DNA of 64,000 nt, taken from Burkholderiaceae bacterium (GTDB taxonomy: Bacteria; Pseudomonadota; Gammaproteobacteria; Burkholderiales; Burkholderiaceae_D). Below are positions 1 through 8,105 of this stretch, piece by piece. Both the position numbers and the translations under genes were made by a program. Positions within the stretch are counted from its first letter, which is position 1, and each line of letters begins with the position of its first letter. Location: contig JAOAUN010000001.1 in NCBI GenBank assembly GCA_030157545.1, forward strand, positions 124,001 through 188,000, read 5' to 3'. Under the pieces are notes generated by a model. The model saw nothing but the letters and a program-made list of their open reading frames with translations. It was not told the origin of the DNA and did not search any database.

Positions 1-336
1 AGCTGTCACATCCATTGCAGCGGCAACCGGGTTTTTTTGCGCATCCTGAATCAATTCCGGCAGACGCTTGTCCACCACGCGCTGGCAGTAAGAGCTTTCC
101 AGCGGATGTCCTTCCCCGATATGTACAGGGCTGTTATCCCAAGTCGAATCCACATAGCGAAAAACGCGAAGGCCATCTTTGAATTCTGAGACAAACGCGA
201 TTTCCATTCCCAAATGTTCGCGCACTGCATGCAAAATATCAGGCACTGCATTGCTTTCGGAAGGGATATCCGAAAGCGAACCTTTCAAGATCATATGCTC
301 CAGTCCGGAGTCGGCGCTTGATTTTTTCTTTGGCAT
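1..336 (-). CDS. GAF-domain sensor protein (partial, N-terminal 112 residues)
   Basis: The minus strand is open from an ATG at 336 to the window edge, giving 112 residues in frame. The visible part is a GAF-type sensory domain of the sort found at the N-terminus of GAF-EAL or GAF-GGDEF proteins. It has the pattern HLGMEIAFVSEF (about residues 42-53), then RVFRYVD, GEGHPLESSYCQRVV and a closing LPELIQDAQKNPVA. The output domain lies outside the window, so enzyme activity cannot be stated. There is no strong Shine-Dalgarno sequence before the ATG; an in-frame TTG directly precedes it. It is divergent from the small gene at 543. Family assignment is fairly safe; a cyclic-di-GMP role is inference. 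Confidence 0.75.
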   Translation of the reverse strand, partial: MPKKKSSADSGLEHMILKGSLSDIPSESNAVPDILHAVREHLGMEIAFVSEFKDGLRVFRYVDSTWDNSPVHIGEGHPLESSYCQRVVDKRLPELIQDAQKNPVAAAMDVTA

Positions 337-542
337 CAATTCGTCTTGAAAAAATTGTGCGAAACTTATTTAAGATGATATAAAAAAATTGGTTAGATTG
401 CCAAGTTCCTGAAATGTTCTTTGAGAATGGTGGCAGAATTTGTGGCAAATAATTCATTGAAATCAAAGAATCATTTGCATTGCCTGCTATCCAATTAGTT
501 AGTGCGACCGGCACTGCCAACTTTCTTTCAGAAGGAGCAACG

Positions 543-800
543 ATGCCAAACTATCCTTCGGCACTTCCACAAAATCAAGCTGAACACGGCCAGCACGGTC
601 CCCGTGAAACCTTGCCTCATGTTGGCAAGCCGCTCGATGGCAGTCAATATCTCAATATCATCGAAGAGCAAATTTATTCGGAACTGCCCCCCACGCCCGA
701 AGAGCAGCAGCCAATTCATGCGCGGCATATTTCGCAAAAAAATACACCGGAGCAAAGGCCGCCAGTTCACGACAGCTCACTGTCAGTAGGGAACAGCTGA
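543..800 (+). CDS. small hydrophilic hypothetical protein (85 aa)
   Basis: I do not recognise this protein. The ATG at 543 follows a good ribosome-binding site (GAAGGAG, about 530-536) with normal spacing, so it is preferred over the longer frame starting at 480. The 85 residues are rich in Pro, Gln, His and Glu, with no membrane segment or signal peptide. The centre (YLNIIEEQIYSELPPTPEEQQ) is the only part likely to be helical. It lies about 100 bp upstream of the alpha-hydroxy-acid dehydrogenase on the same strand and diverges from the GAF gene. An overlapping frame at 502-789 has no comparable start signal. Confidence 0.5.
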   Translation: MPNYPSALPQNQAEHGQHGPRETLPHVGKPLDGSQYLNIIEEQIYSELPPTPEEQQPIHARHISQKNTPEQRPPVHDSSLSVGNS

Positions 801-898
801 ATCATCGATCGTACGGCTTCTTGGTTATGATATCGAAGTTGCTTACTTATAGCTGCAGGCACGCTGCACTAGTAAAAAAATAATAAAAGGAATGACCA

Positions 899-2050
899 AT
901 GAAGTTAAGACAAGCGCTGACCGTGGCGGATCTGCGCGCGATTGCCTGCGCCAAATTGCCGCGCTCTGTATTTGGCTATGTCGACGGTGGCGCACATGAC
1001 GAACGTAGCCTGCGCGCCAACCTGGAAGCCTTTGCGCAAGTACGTTTTGCACCGCGCGTGCTGGTCGATGTCAGTCAGCGCAGCCAGGCATGTAAGGTAC
1101 TGGGCCAGCAATTTGCATCCCCGATGATCCTGGGCCCAACGGGGCTGGCTGGTGTAATTTGGCCTGATGGCGATCTGGCAATGGCGCGCGCGGCGGCTGC
1201 AGCGGGTGTTGGCTTTTGCCAGTCCACCACTTCAAGTAGCAGCATAGAGCAAGTTGCGGCAGCTGGACGCAGCGATCACTGGTTTCAGCTGTATGTGCAA
1301 AAAGATCGCGGAGTTACCGCTTCGCTGTTGGAACGTGCTCGTCTGGCCGGCTGTCCGGTGCTGGTGCTGACTGTGGATATGCCTGTACAGGGAACCCGCG
1401 AGCGCGATGTGCGCAACGGGTTTACAGTGCCGCCGCGTTTGGGTCTCGATAAGCTGTTCGATTACGCTCGCAGGCTTGGCTGGCTATGGCGCATCGCCAA
1501 TGGCCCGCGCCTGAGTTTTGGCAATCTGGAAGAGGCGAAGAATCCGAGGCGCAATCTGACCAGTCTCGCTGCACATATAGGCGCGCAGTTTGATGCTTCT
1601 GTCAGTTGGAAAGATCTGGACTGGCTGCGCGCGCAGTGGCCGGGCAAGCTGGCAATCAAGGGCATCCTGCACCCGGAAGATGCGCGGCTTGCAGTCAGTC
1701 ATGGCGCTGATGCCGTTATCGTGTCGAACCACGGAGGGCGGCAACTTGATGGGACGCCTTCGGCGCTGGCAGCACTGCCGGGTGTTGTTGAGGCTGTCGA
1801 CGGACAATGCGAAGTCTTGATGGACGGTGGTGTGCGGCGCGGCAGCGATATTGTCAAAGCCATGGCACTGGGCGCGAGCGCCTGTCTGATTGGAAGAGCC
1901 GGTCTCTATGGGCTGGCGGCGGGCGGCGAGGCTGGCGTGGCGCGGGCAATCAGCATTCTGCAAAAGGAGATCGATATTGCCCAGGCTTTGCTGGGCATTG
2001 CCGAACTTGGCCTGATTGATCAAGCAGTGATATGGCAATCAACAGCCTGA
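899..2050 (+). CDS. FMN-dependent alpha-hydroxy-acid dehydrogenase (L-lactate/mandelate dehydrogenase family)
   Basis: The 383-residue protein matches the full-length FMN-dependent alpha-hydroxy-acid dehydrogenase family, whose members oxidise L-2-hydroxy acids such as lactate or mandelate to 2-oxo acids. The signature SNHGGRQLDG carries the catalytic histidine at residue 278. FGYVDGGAHDE near residue 26 and the QLYVQKDR and VLTVDMPVQGTRERD segments are typical FMN-barrel motifs. MDGGVRRGSDIVKA near residue 307 is the phosphate-binding strand. The start follows AAAAGGAATGACC. Substrate cannot be read from sequence: no lldP permease or regulator is adjacent. The C-terminal LLGIAELGLID motif may stack on the flavin. 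Confidence 0.85.
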   Translation: MKLRQALTVADLRAIACAKLPRSVFGYVDGGAHDERSLRANLEAFAQVRFAPRVLVDVSQRSQACKVLGQQFASPMILGPTGLAGVIWPDGDLAMARAAAAAGVGFCQSTTSSSSIEQVAAAGRSDHWFQLYVQKDRGVTASLLERARLAGCPVLVLTVDMPVQGTRERDVRNGFTVPPRLGLDKLFDYARRLGWLWRIANGPRLSFGNLEEAKNPRRNLTSLAAHIGAQFDASVSWKDLDWLRAQWPGKLAIKGILHPEDARLAVSHGADAVIVSNHGGRQLDGTPSALAALPGVVEAVDGQCEVLMDGGVRRGSDIVKAMALGASACLIGRAGLYGLAAGGEAGVARAISILQKEIDIAQALLGIAELGLIDQAVIWQSTA

Positions 2051-2124
2051 GTTTGACATTGCTCAACTGACAATATTTTGTGAGGGCTAGCCTGTTGGTA
2101 TTAGCTGTCAGCGGATATCGATTA

Positions 2125-2562
2125 ATGAGTCAATTTCAAACGCATTACGACAACCTGAAGGTCGCGCGCAATGCGCCGCCCGAAGTGATCAGAGCTGCCT
2201 ACAAAAGCTTGAGCCAGAAATTCCATCCCGACCATCATCAGGGTACAGACGACAGCACACGGGCTTTCCAGTTGATTGGAGCGGCGTATGCCGTCCTGTC
2301 TGATCCTGAGCTGCGCGAGCAACATGACTTGTGGATAGCCCGGACAGAAACACAACTGCGGCAAGCAGCCGCGGCATCGCGTTCACGTCGCGCTGAAGAC
2401 CGTTCTGGTCGGCCAGAACATAGTCGTCAGATCAATCAGTTACCGCTCCCGGCAACTTATGTGGCGGAGCTGTCAAGCTTACTAAGGCCGAGCCGTGCTC
2501 TGGCATTCCTGACCTCGGCGGCACTTATTGTCGTCATGCTGGTCATGCTGCTGCACGCTTGA
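2125..2562 (+). CDS. J-domain (DnaJ-like) protein with C-terminal membrane anchor
   Basis: A 145-residue protein with an N-terminal J domain (residues 6-70) carrying the invariant HPD tripeptide at 34-36, which stimulates DnaK-type ATPases. A charged linker rich in Arg, Gln and Ser (80-115) follows. The C-terminus (about 125-145) is a single hydrophobic helix, so the protein is probably tail-anchored with the J domain in the cytoplasm. There is no Gly/Phe region or zinc finger, so this is a type III J protein, not DnaJ itself. I chose the ATG at 2125 because the J domain begins directly after it; an in-frame GTG at 2080 would add 15 residues unlike the family. Confidence 0.8.
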   Translation: MSQFQTHYDNLKVARNAPPEVIRAAYKSLSQKFHPDHHQGTDDSTRAFQLIGAAYAVLSDPELREQHDLWIARTETQLRQAAAASRSRRAEDRSGRPEHSRQINQLPLPATYVAELSSLLRPSRALAFLTSAALIVVMLVMLLHA

Positions 2563-2563
2563 C

Positions 2564-2595
2564 GGCTAGCTTGCAGGCTAGCATCGAGGGCTAGC
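2564..2595. repeat. three short direct repeats of GGCTAGC
   Basis: GGCTAGC occurs at 2564-2570, 2576-2582 and 2589-2595, spaced 12 and 13 bp apart, just after the J-domain gene. GCTAGC is itself a palindrome, so this is a cluster of three symmetric sites about one helical turn apart. A fourth GGCTAGC lies at about 2084. The function is unknown; a binding-site array is possible. Confidence 0.5.
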
Positions 2596-2628
2596 ATAGA
2601 GGGCTTGATAGCTTTCTTTGGAGTAAGT

Positions 2629-2657
2629 ATGAATGATATAATTTACATATCATTCAT
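2629..2657. promoter_or_regulatory. perfect 11-bp inverted repeat overlapping a TATAAT (putative operator)
   Basis: ATGAATGATAT (2629-2639), a 7-bp spacer and ATATCATTCAT (2647-2657) form a perfect dyad 15 bp upstream of the DUF945 start codon at 2672. A TATAAT hexamer (2637-2642) lies inside it. The position and AT content fit an operator where a dimeric repressor would block the promoter. No run of T follows, so it is not a terminator. The regulator is unknown. Confidence 0.5.
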
Positions 2658-2671
2658 CACTGTGCTCCTAC

Positions 2672-4057
2672 ATGAAAACATCAACGCGTCGCATCGTCAT
2701 TGCCGCCGTCGGCATCACTTTATTATTGGCTAGTTGGGCCGCTGCCAGTTTCTACAGCGTCAAACGCACCGAGTCCGCTTTGCAGCAGCTCGTCCAGCAC
2801 CCGGTGGAGAATTCAACGTACCAGCTAAAAAACCTCGAACACAAAACCAGTCTGTTTTCTGCCTCCGGCCAGTTTGACTTGAGCCTTGTCGATTCCTGTG
2901 ATGCGTCCGGCCAGATGCCGGAACTGCTCGCTGTTCGTGTCAGCTATCAAACGTCGCATTTGATTTTGCCGGGCTCCGTGCTGCGCATGCAATGGACGAT
3001 GGAGCCGCTGGGACAGACGCGCGCCGACTTCGAACGGCTTTTCAACGGTCAGGCCAAGCTCAGCGGGTCAGGCAAGGTCGACTTCTTTGACGCGCTTCAT
3101 TCAGACATGAATCTGCCCGAATTAAAAGTGGCGAAGCAAGATACGATCGTGACGATTTCACCTTCGACCGGCACCCTCGCCATCGGCCGCGATACGCTGG
3201 CATTTAACTGGCAGACGGGAAAAATCATTCAGCGCGGTGCAGGCAATGCCGTCGAGCTCGATAATCTCGGCATGCAAATTGACATGGCCAACCGTCATCG
3301 TGGCATCGGCAGCGCGGCTTTGACAATTGGCAAGTTCAGCACATCGCTGGGTACCGCAGATGAATTCAAACTCGTCAGTGAAGTCAGCCAGCAGGGTGAC
3401 CGCATCGACATGGCTGTCACGCCCAGCCTGAAAAGCGCCAACTTTGGCGGCAAGCTTGTCACTGACCTGATGCTGCAATTGGCCTTCAAGGGCATGCATG
3501 CAGCGAGCATGGAAACACTGATCGACCTGTCGGGCAAATCCTGTGGCTTTCGTAATCTGACGCAGGAAGAAAATCAATTGATGCGAAACGCCACCCGCAA
3601 TCTGCTCACTAGCGGCTTTTCTGCCGGCATCACAAAACTGACCGGTAACGTCGACGGTGGCAGCATTACAGGCAATCTGATGGTCGAGCTGATGAAGTCA
3701 GCCGGTCCTGAAGTCAAGCTCGCATCTGCACTCAAATCCAGCGGTGAACTGGTCGTAACCGGCAAGGCCATCACCACAGACGAGAAAAAAACCTTAGTCA
3801 CATTTGGTCTTGCCGCAGAAACGCCGTTGGGCGTAAAAGCCAGCTTTGACTTCGCGAACGGATTGTTGAAAGTGAACGGACGCGCTTTTGATGCGACGCT
3901 GGCAGAAAAGTCACTCTCGGAAATCGACAAAAACCTGAATGACTTCCTGAGTGGACATGCCAGAACCAATATCCCGGCGGTTGATGCGCCAGAAGAGGCG
4001 CCAGCTGATGCAGGTGAAGAGGAGGCAGGCAGTGGTGAAGAGAAAAACAATACTTGA
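2672..4057 (+). CDS. DUF945 (YdgA-like) family protein
   Basis: A 461-residue protein of the DUF945/YdgA family, whose biochemical function is not established. An N-terminal hydrophobic helix (about residues 9-27) is a signal anchor; the rest is predicted periplasmic. The body is a long beta-rich series of repeats typical of this family, including LALAFNW-like and TLVTFGLAAETPLG segments, and ends in an acidic Glu/Ala-rich tail (about 432-461). It follows the palindrome at 2629-2657, which probably covers its promoter. It converges on the acyl-CoA ligase operon with a hairpin between. Confidence 0.7.
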   Translation: MKTSTRRIVIAAVGITLLLASWAAASFYSVKRTESALQQLVQHPVENSTYQLKNLEHKTSLFSASGQFDLSLVDSCDASGQMPELLAVRVSYQTSHLILPGSVLRMQWTMEPLGQTRADFERLFNGQAKLSGSGKVDFFDALHSDMNLPELKVAKQDTIVTISPSTGTLAIGRDTLAFNWQTGKIIQRGAGNAVELDNLGMQIDMANRHRGIGSAALTIGKFSTSLGTADEFKLVSEVSQQGDRIDMAVTPSLKSANFGGKLVTDLMLQLAFKGMHAASMETLIDLSGKSCGFRNLTQEENQLMRNATRNLLTSGFSAGITKLTGNVDGGSITGNLMVELMKSAGPEVKLASALKSSGELVVTGKAITTDEKKTLVTFGLAAETPLGVKASFDFANGLLKVNGRAFDATLAEKSLSEIDKNLNDFLSGHARTNIPAVDAPEEAPADAGEEEAGSGEEKNNT

Positions 4058-4093
4058 TTGAGTAGTTGAACTTATTGGATAGATCTATCTGAT

Positions 4094-4134
4094 GATTGGC
4101 GAATGACGCTGGATCCCCGCGTCATTCACCAATC
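4094..4134. terminator. hairpin between convergent genes, REP-like
   Basis: GATTGGCGAATGACGC (4094-4109) pairs with GCGTCATTCACCAATC (4119-4134) with one G-U-compatible mismatch and a 9-nt loop. It sits between the convergent DUF945 and ligase genes and could stop transcription from both sides. The loop sequence TGGATCCCC and GAATGAC recall the REP-like elements at 52.8 and 54.5 kb. Confidence 0.6.
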
Positions 4135-4155
4135 AACAAATAAAATAATTTCAAG

Positions 4156-5733
4156 CTATCCGCGCAACTGCCGCTTCAACAACTTTCCATTCGCATTGCG
4201 CGGCAATGGCTTATCGACGAAGATCACTTGCTCAGGCACCTTGTAGTCGGCCAGTCGCGCGGCGCAATGCGCCTGCACCATTGCCGCATCGAGTTGCTTG
4301 TGCGGCGCATAAACATAAGCATGCACGCGCTCGCCCAGCACCGGACAGGGTTGGCCTACGACGGCAGCTTCCAGCACACCGTCCAGACTCATCAGCGAGT
4401 TTTCGACTTCAACCGAATAAATCTTGAAGCCGCCCCGATTGATCATGTCCTTGATGCGATCATGGATAGACACCAATCCGTTTGCATCAACCGAGCCTAT
4501 GTCACCCGAACGCCAGCAGCCGTTGGCGAATCCGCTGGCGGTGGCCTGCGGGTTATCCCAGTAGCCGGGCACGACCATTGCCCCGCCTATCCACAATTCA
4601 CCGGACTGTCCTGTCGGCACTGGCTGGCCGTTTTCATCCATCACCGTGATTGTTGCGCACGGCACGCTAATGCCGACGCTATCGGGATGCAGCGCTGACA
4701 AACCCAGCGGCATGATGGTGGCAGGCGACGTGGTCTCGGTCGAGCCGTAGCAATTCACCAGCGTGAGCTGTGGCAGCGCTGATGCCAGCGTCGCGATGGT
4801 TGCTGCCGGCATTGGGGCGCCGCCGAAAGCACCGATCCGCCAGTCAGATAAATCCAGCTCGAAAAAGGCAGGCTGCAGCAGACACAGCTGATACATCGCC
4901 GGCACCATTAAAGAATAAGTGATGCGCTCTTGCGCGGCCAACTGTACGAAACTGGCCGCCTTGAATTCCGGAACGATCACCAGCGTACCGCTGACATGGG
5001 CGATGGCGGCAATCAGTGCAATAAGGCCTGTCACATGGCTGGCCGGCACGGCCAGTGCTGCGCGGTCATGCTGCGTCAGCTTCAGGCACGTCTGGTAATG
5101 GAGGACGGAATGCGCAATATTCAAATGCGTGAGCATTGCGCCTTTCGGATTGCCGGTGGTGCCCGACGTATACAGAATCGCTGCGCAGTCTTCTTCATTC
5201 ACTGTCGCTGCAGTTGCTGGCGTACCGTTCAGGGCAGATAGCGACACAGCGTGCGCGACCGGCGCGCCGATATGAACGCGAAGCTTCAGCACATCGCTGG
5301 CAGGCAGGCGGTCTGCGAGTTCACTGTCGAACACAATGCCGGCTGCGCCGCATTGGTTCACGATATAAGCGAGCCCCGGTGCTTGTTCGCGCGTGCCAAC
5401 CGGGACCGCAATGGCGCCAATTTTTTGCAACGCAAACAAAACGAAAACAAACTCCGGCTTGTTGGCAATGAAAAGTACTACGCGCTGTCCGCGTTCTATG
5501 CCATGGGCAACAAGACCCGCTGCTATCCGGTCTACTTCCTGCCCGGCTGCGCGATATGTCCAACGCTGGCTGTCGCAACAGATTGCTTCTGTCGCCGGAT
5601 GGTTTGCCGCGGCCTGCGCAAACAGTACATAAAAAGAGGCAGGGCGCTCGCTAAAACAGCGCATCTGCCGTCCATCAAAATGCGTTTCAGTGCGCAATGC
5701 CGGCAACACAACATGCTCGTTCCAGTTGATCAT
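4156..5733 (-). CDS. acyl-CoA synthetase (class I adenylate-forming enzyme)
   Basis: A 525-residue AMP-dependent synthetase/ligase that would activate a carboxylic acid with ATP and CoA. The P-loop YTSGTTGNPKG is at residues 188-198; NCYGSTETTSPA is the A5-type motif; WRSGDIGSVDANG and the hinge region follow; the C-terminal catalytic lysine is in PRNANGKLLKRQL. I chose the ATG at 5733, 4 bp after the stop of the preceding LivF-type gene; the longer frame would overlap that gene. As the last gene of an ABC uptake operon, it probably activates the imported acid. Sequence alone does not tell whether the substrate is aromatic, alicyclic or fatty. Confidence 0.85.
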   Translation of the reverse strand: MINWNEHVVLPALRTETHFDGRQMRCFSERPASFYVLFAQAAANHPATEAICCDSQRWTYRAAGQEVDRIAAGLVAHGIERGQRVVLFIANKPEFVFVLFALQKIGAIAVPVGTREQAPGLAYIVNQCGAAGIVFDSELADRLPASDVLKLRVHIGAPVAHAVSLSALNGTPATAATVNEEDCAAILYTSGTTGNPKGAMLTHLNIAHSVLHYQTCLKLTQHDRAALAVPASHVTGLIALIAAIAHVSGTLVIVPEFKAASFVQLAAQERITYSLMVPAMYQLCLLQPAFFELDLSDWRIGAFGGAPMPAATIATLASALPQLTLVNCYGSTETTSPATIMPLGLSALHPDSVGISVPCATITVMDENGQPVPTGQSGELWIGGAMVVPGYWDNPQATASGFANGCWRSGDIGSVDANGLVSIHDRIKDMINRGGFKIYSVEVENSLMSLDGVLEAAVVGQPCPVLGERVHAYVYAPHKQLDAAMVQAHCAARLADYKVPEQVIFVDKPLPRNANGKLLKRQLRG

Positions 5734-5737
5734 GATG

Positions 5738-6385
5738 TCAGGCAGCCTGCAAATTCTCGCCACGCTCGATCACGACTTCGGCATTGAGCAAGTTCTTGGA
5801 GTGATTCAAATCCGATTGCGCAATCAACACGGAAATTGCACTGCCCGACAAACCGGCGATGACTTCCGACAGCCGTTCGGATAATGCCGGAGCAACGCCT
5901 TCAAACGGTTCGTCGAGCAGCAGCAGGCGACTGCCGATGGCCAGTGCGCGTGCCAGCGCCACCAGTTTTTGCTGACCGCCGGAGAGCAGCAGCGCACGCC
6001 GCTCACGCATGTCTTTTAATTCCGGCAGCACACCATATACAAAATCCAGCCGCTCCGTGGCCTGCAAATTTTTCGAGGCCCAGACAGGCACCAGAATGTT
6101 TTCTTCCACTGTCAACTCCGGCACCAGCCCGCGGTCTTCCGGCATGTAACCAATGCCGAGCGCGGCACGGGCATGACGTGGTAGTGCTGCCAGATCCTGG
6201 CCATCAAAACGGATACTGCCAGCCTTGAGCGGCAAATGGCCCATGATGGCGCGCAGAGTCGTACTCTTGCCGGCGCCATTGCGGCCGATCAGGCCGACCA
6301 TGCTGCCGCCGGCCACCGTCATCGAAAACCCGCGCAGTACCTGCACCGATTGAATGTCTACTTTGATTTCGTCTAGTGTCAGCAT
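5738..6385 (-). CDS. ABC transporter ATP-binding protein, LivF family
   Basis: A 215-residue ATPase of the branched-chain amino acid/HAAT class. Walker A GRNGAGKST is at residues 34-42; the C-loop is LSGGQQKLVALARAL; Walker B is LLLLDEPFEGVAP, where the EG after LDEPF is a LivF hallmark. It is about 20 residues shorter than typical LivF, losing part of the C-terminus. It is the second ATPase of the operon and would pair with the LivG-type subunit to power uptake through the LivH/LivM pair. It starts 11 bp after the LivG stop. Confidence 0.85.
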   Translation of the reverse strand: MLTLDEIKVDIQSVQVLRGFSMTVAGGSMVGLIGRNGAGKSTTLRAIMGHLPLKAGSIRFDGQDLAALPRHARAALGIGYMPEDRGLVPELTVEENILVPVWASKNLQATERLDFVYGVLPELKDMRERRALLLSGGQQKLVALARALAIGSRLLLLDEPFEGVAPALSERLSEVIAGLSGSAISVLIAQSDLNHSKNLLNAEVVIERGENLQAA

Positions 6386-6396
6386 TGTTTTTTCTC

Positions 6397-7161
6397 TCAG
6401 CGCAGCGTGCCGGTCACATATCGACGCACATCGGGTGCCGCCAGTGCTGCAGCGGGCGTGTCATCGGCAATGATGCGGCCACTGTAAAAGGCCACCACGC
6501 GGTCTGCATAGCGTTCAACGATATCCATGTCGTGCTCGACAAAGAGCACTGTTACGGCTTCGACAGCGAGCGCGCGCATGATAGTGTCCATCATCGGGAA
6601 TTTTTCATTGGCCGACACGCCTGACGTCGGCTCATCCAGCAACAGCAGCTTTGGTTGCTTGGTCAGTGCCATTGCAATATCGAGCAATTTGCGCACCCCG
6701 CCAGGCAGTTCGCTCACGACACGACTTGCATGTTGGCTCAAATCAAAACGTTCCAGTAGCTGCTGCGCTCGCGCAATGGCTGCTGCATTTTTAGCCGGCC
6801 GCCAGAACGACAGATTGTCGTGCTGGCTGGCCACTGCCACCAGCATGTTGTCGAGCACCGTCAAATCTTTATACAGCTGCGGAATCTGGAAGGAGCGTGC
6901 CACGCCCTTGCGGGTGATGACACGGGGCTCCAGCCCGGTGATATTGTCGCCATGCAGGAGAATGGTGCCAGCATCAGGCTTGATGAAGCCGGTGATCATG
7001 TTGACGAAGGTTGTCTTGCCGGCGCCATTGCTGCCGATCAGGCTGAGCTTCTGGCCATGCGGAATATCGAGATTAATATCGGCCGCAGCGACGACTGCGC
7101 CAAATTTTTTCTGAACGCCGCGCGCCGAGATTGCGAGGTCGTTTGATTGTGGGATAGTCAT
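6397..7161 (-). CDS. ABC transporter ATP-binding protein, LivG family
   Basis: A 254-residue ATPase. I chose the ATG at 7161, which overlaps the TGA of LivM as ATGA, rather than the 353-residue frame running into LivM. Walker A is GSNGAGKTT (residues 43-51), with VARSFQIPQLYKDLTV as the Q-loop region and Walker B LLLLDEPTSGVS. The C-loop reads LPGGVRKLLDIAMAL in place of LSGGQ, so the serine contacting ATP across the dimer is replaced by proline; LivF keeps a canonical LSGGQ. The C-terminal extension VLFVEHDMDIVERYADRVV is typical of LivG. Confidence 0.85.
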   Translation of the reverse strand: MTIPQSNDLAISARGVQKKFGAVVAAADINLDIPHGQKLSLIGSNGAGKTTFVNMITGFIKPDAGTILLHGDNITGLEPRVITRKGVARSFQIPQLYKDLTVLDNMLVAVASQHDNLSFWRPAKNAAAIARAQQLLERFDLSQHASRVVSELPGGVRKLLDIAMALTKQPKLLLLDEPTSGVSANEKFPMMDTIMRALAVEAVTVLFVEHDMDIVERYADRVVAFYSGRIIADDTPAAALAAPDVRRYVTGTLR

Positions 7162-8105
7162 GCGCGCTCTCCCGTTTGACGGCGCGCTTCCCAGATCGAC
7201 CCAATACCACGTGGCAGGAAGCGGATCACGGCAAGCAGAAACAAACCCAGTACCAGTTGCCAGGTGTTCGGAAAGTACAGGCTCGAGAACGAGCGCACGA
7301 CCTCGAGCAGGGTAGAGGCCACGAAGACGGCCAACACGCTGTGGTGGCCAGCCAGAATCGCGACAAACACGAATTCGCCGGACGTGGTCCAGTAACTGAA
7401 GTTGGGTTCGATATGGCCGAGCGCCATGACTGCCAGCGCGCCGCCCATGCCGCCGCAAAAGGCGGCTAGCAGGTAGTTGATGGTGATGAGTTCGCGCACC
7501 GAGCTGCCCAGATACTCGACCCGAATTTCATTATCGCGCGCTGCCAGTGCCACCAGACCGCGAGTGGAATCAAAGTACACGCGCGCAGCAATTGCGATGA
7601 GCCCGGACAGCATAATCGTGACCGCATAATTGACGTAGCCGCTCCACGCATCTGCCGGCTTGATACCAAAGACAGTAATCCGTCCCATGTTGAAACCGTC
7701 CGAGCCACCCAGCACTTCCGATTTGACCAGCACGCCGTAGAGCACCATGGATAGCGCCAGCGACAGCATTGCAAAGAAAATATTCCGGTAGCGCGCTATC
7801 AGATGGGCAAACGGCAGCGCCACCAGCGTGGCCACCAAGCCACCGCCGATGGCGAGCAGCACCGCATCCGTAATCCCCAGCTTGCCAAATGCCAGCGCGG
7901 CCGCATAGCCGCCGGCTGCAAACACCATGCCCTGTCCGAACGACACCACGCCACTGCGCATCAGCAGCACAATGCCAAGTGACACCAGCCCGTTGGCAGC
8001 GGCGATGGTGAGCAAGAACGTCAACCATTTCGGCATCATGGTGCCGGCTGCCAGCAGCAGCGCAATGCACAGCAGTCCTGAACTTAAAATTCGCATTGGT
8101 TTCAT
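7158..8105 (-). CDS. branched-chain-type ABC transporter permease, LivM family
   Basis: A 315-residue, highly hydrophobic protein with about 8-9 membrane helices. It has the LivM permease signature, including GIVLLMRSGVVSFGQGMVFAAGGYAAA near residues 45-70 and RYFDSTRGLVALAARDNEIRVEYLG-type cytoplasmic coupling sequence in the middle. It would form the heterodimeric inner-membrane channel with the LivH subunit. It starts directly after the LivH stop. Substrate class follows from the operon, not from the permease. Confidence 0.85.
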   Translation of the reverse strand: MKPMRILSSGLLCIALLLAAGTMMPKWLTFLLTIAAANGLVSLGIVLLMRSGVVSFGQGMVFAAGGYAAALAFGKLGITDAVLLAIGGGLVATLVALPFAHLIARYRNIFFAMLSLALSMVLYGVLVKSEVLGGSDGFNMGRITVFGIKPADAWSGYVNYAVTIMLSGLIAIAARVYFDSTRGLVALAARDNEIRVEYLGSSVRELITINYLLAAFCGGMGGALAVMALGHIEPNFSYWTTSGEFVFVAILAGHHSVLAVFVASTLLEVVRSFSSLYFPNTWQLVLGLFLLAVIRFLPRGIGSIWEARRQTGERA

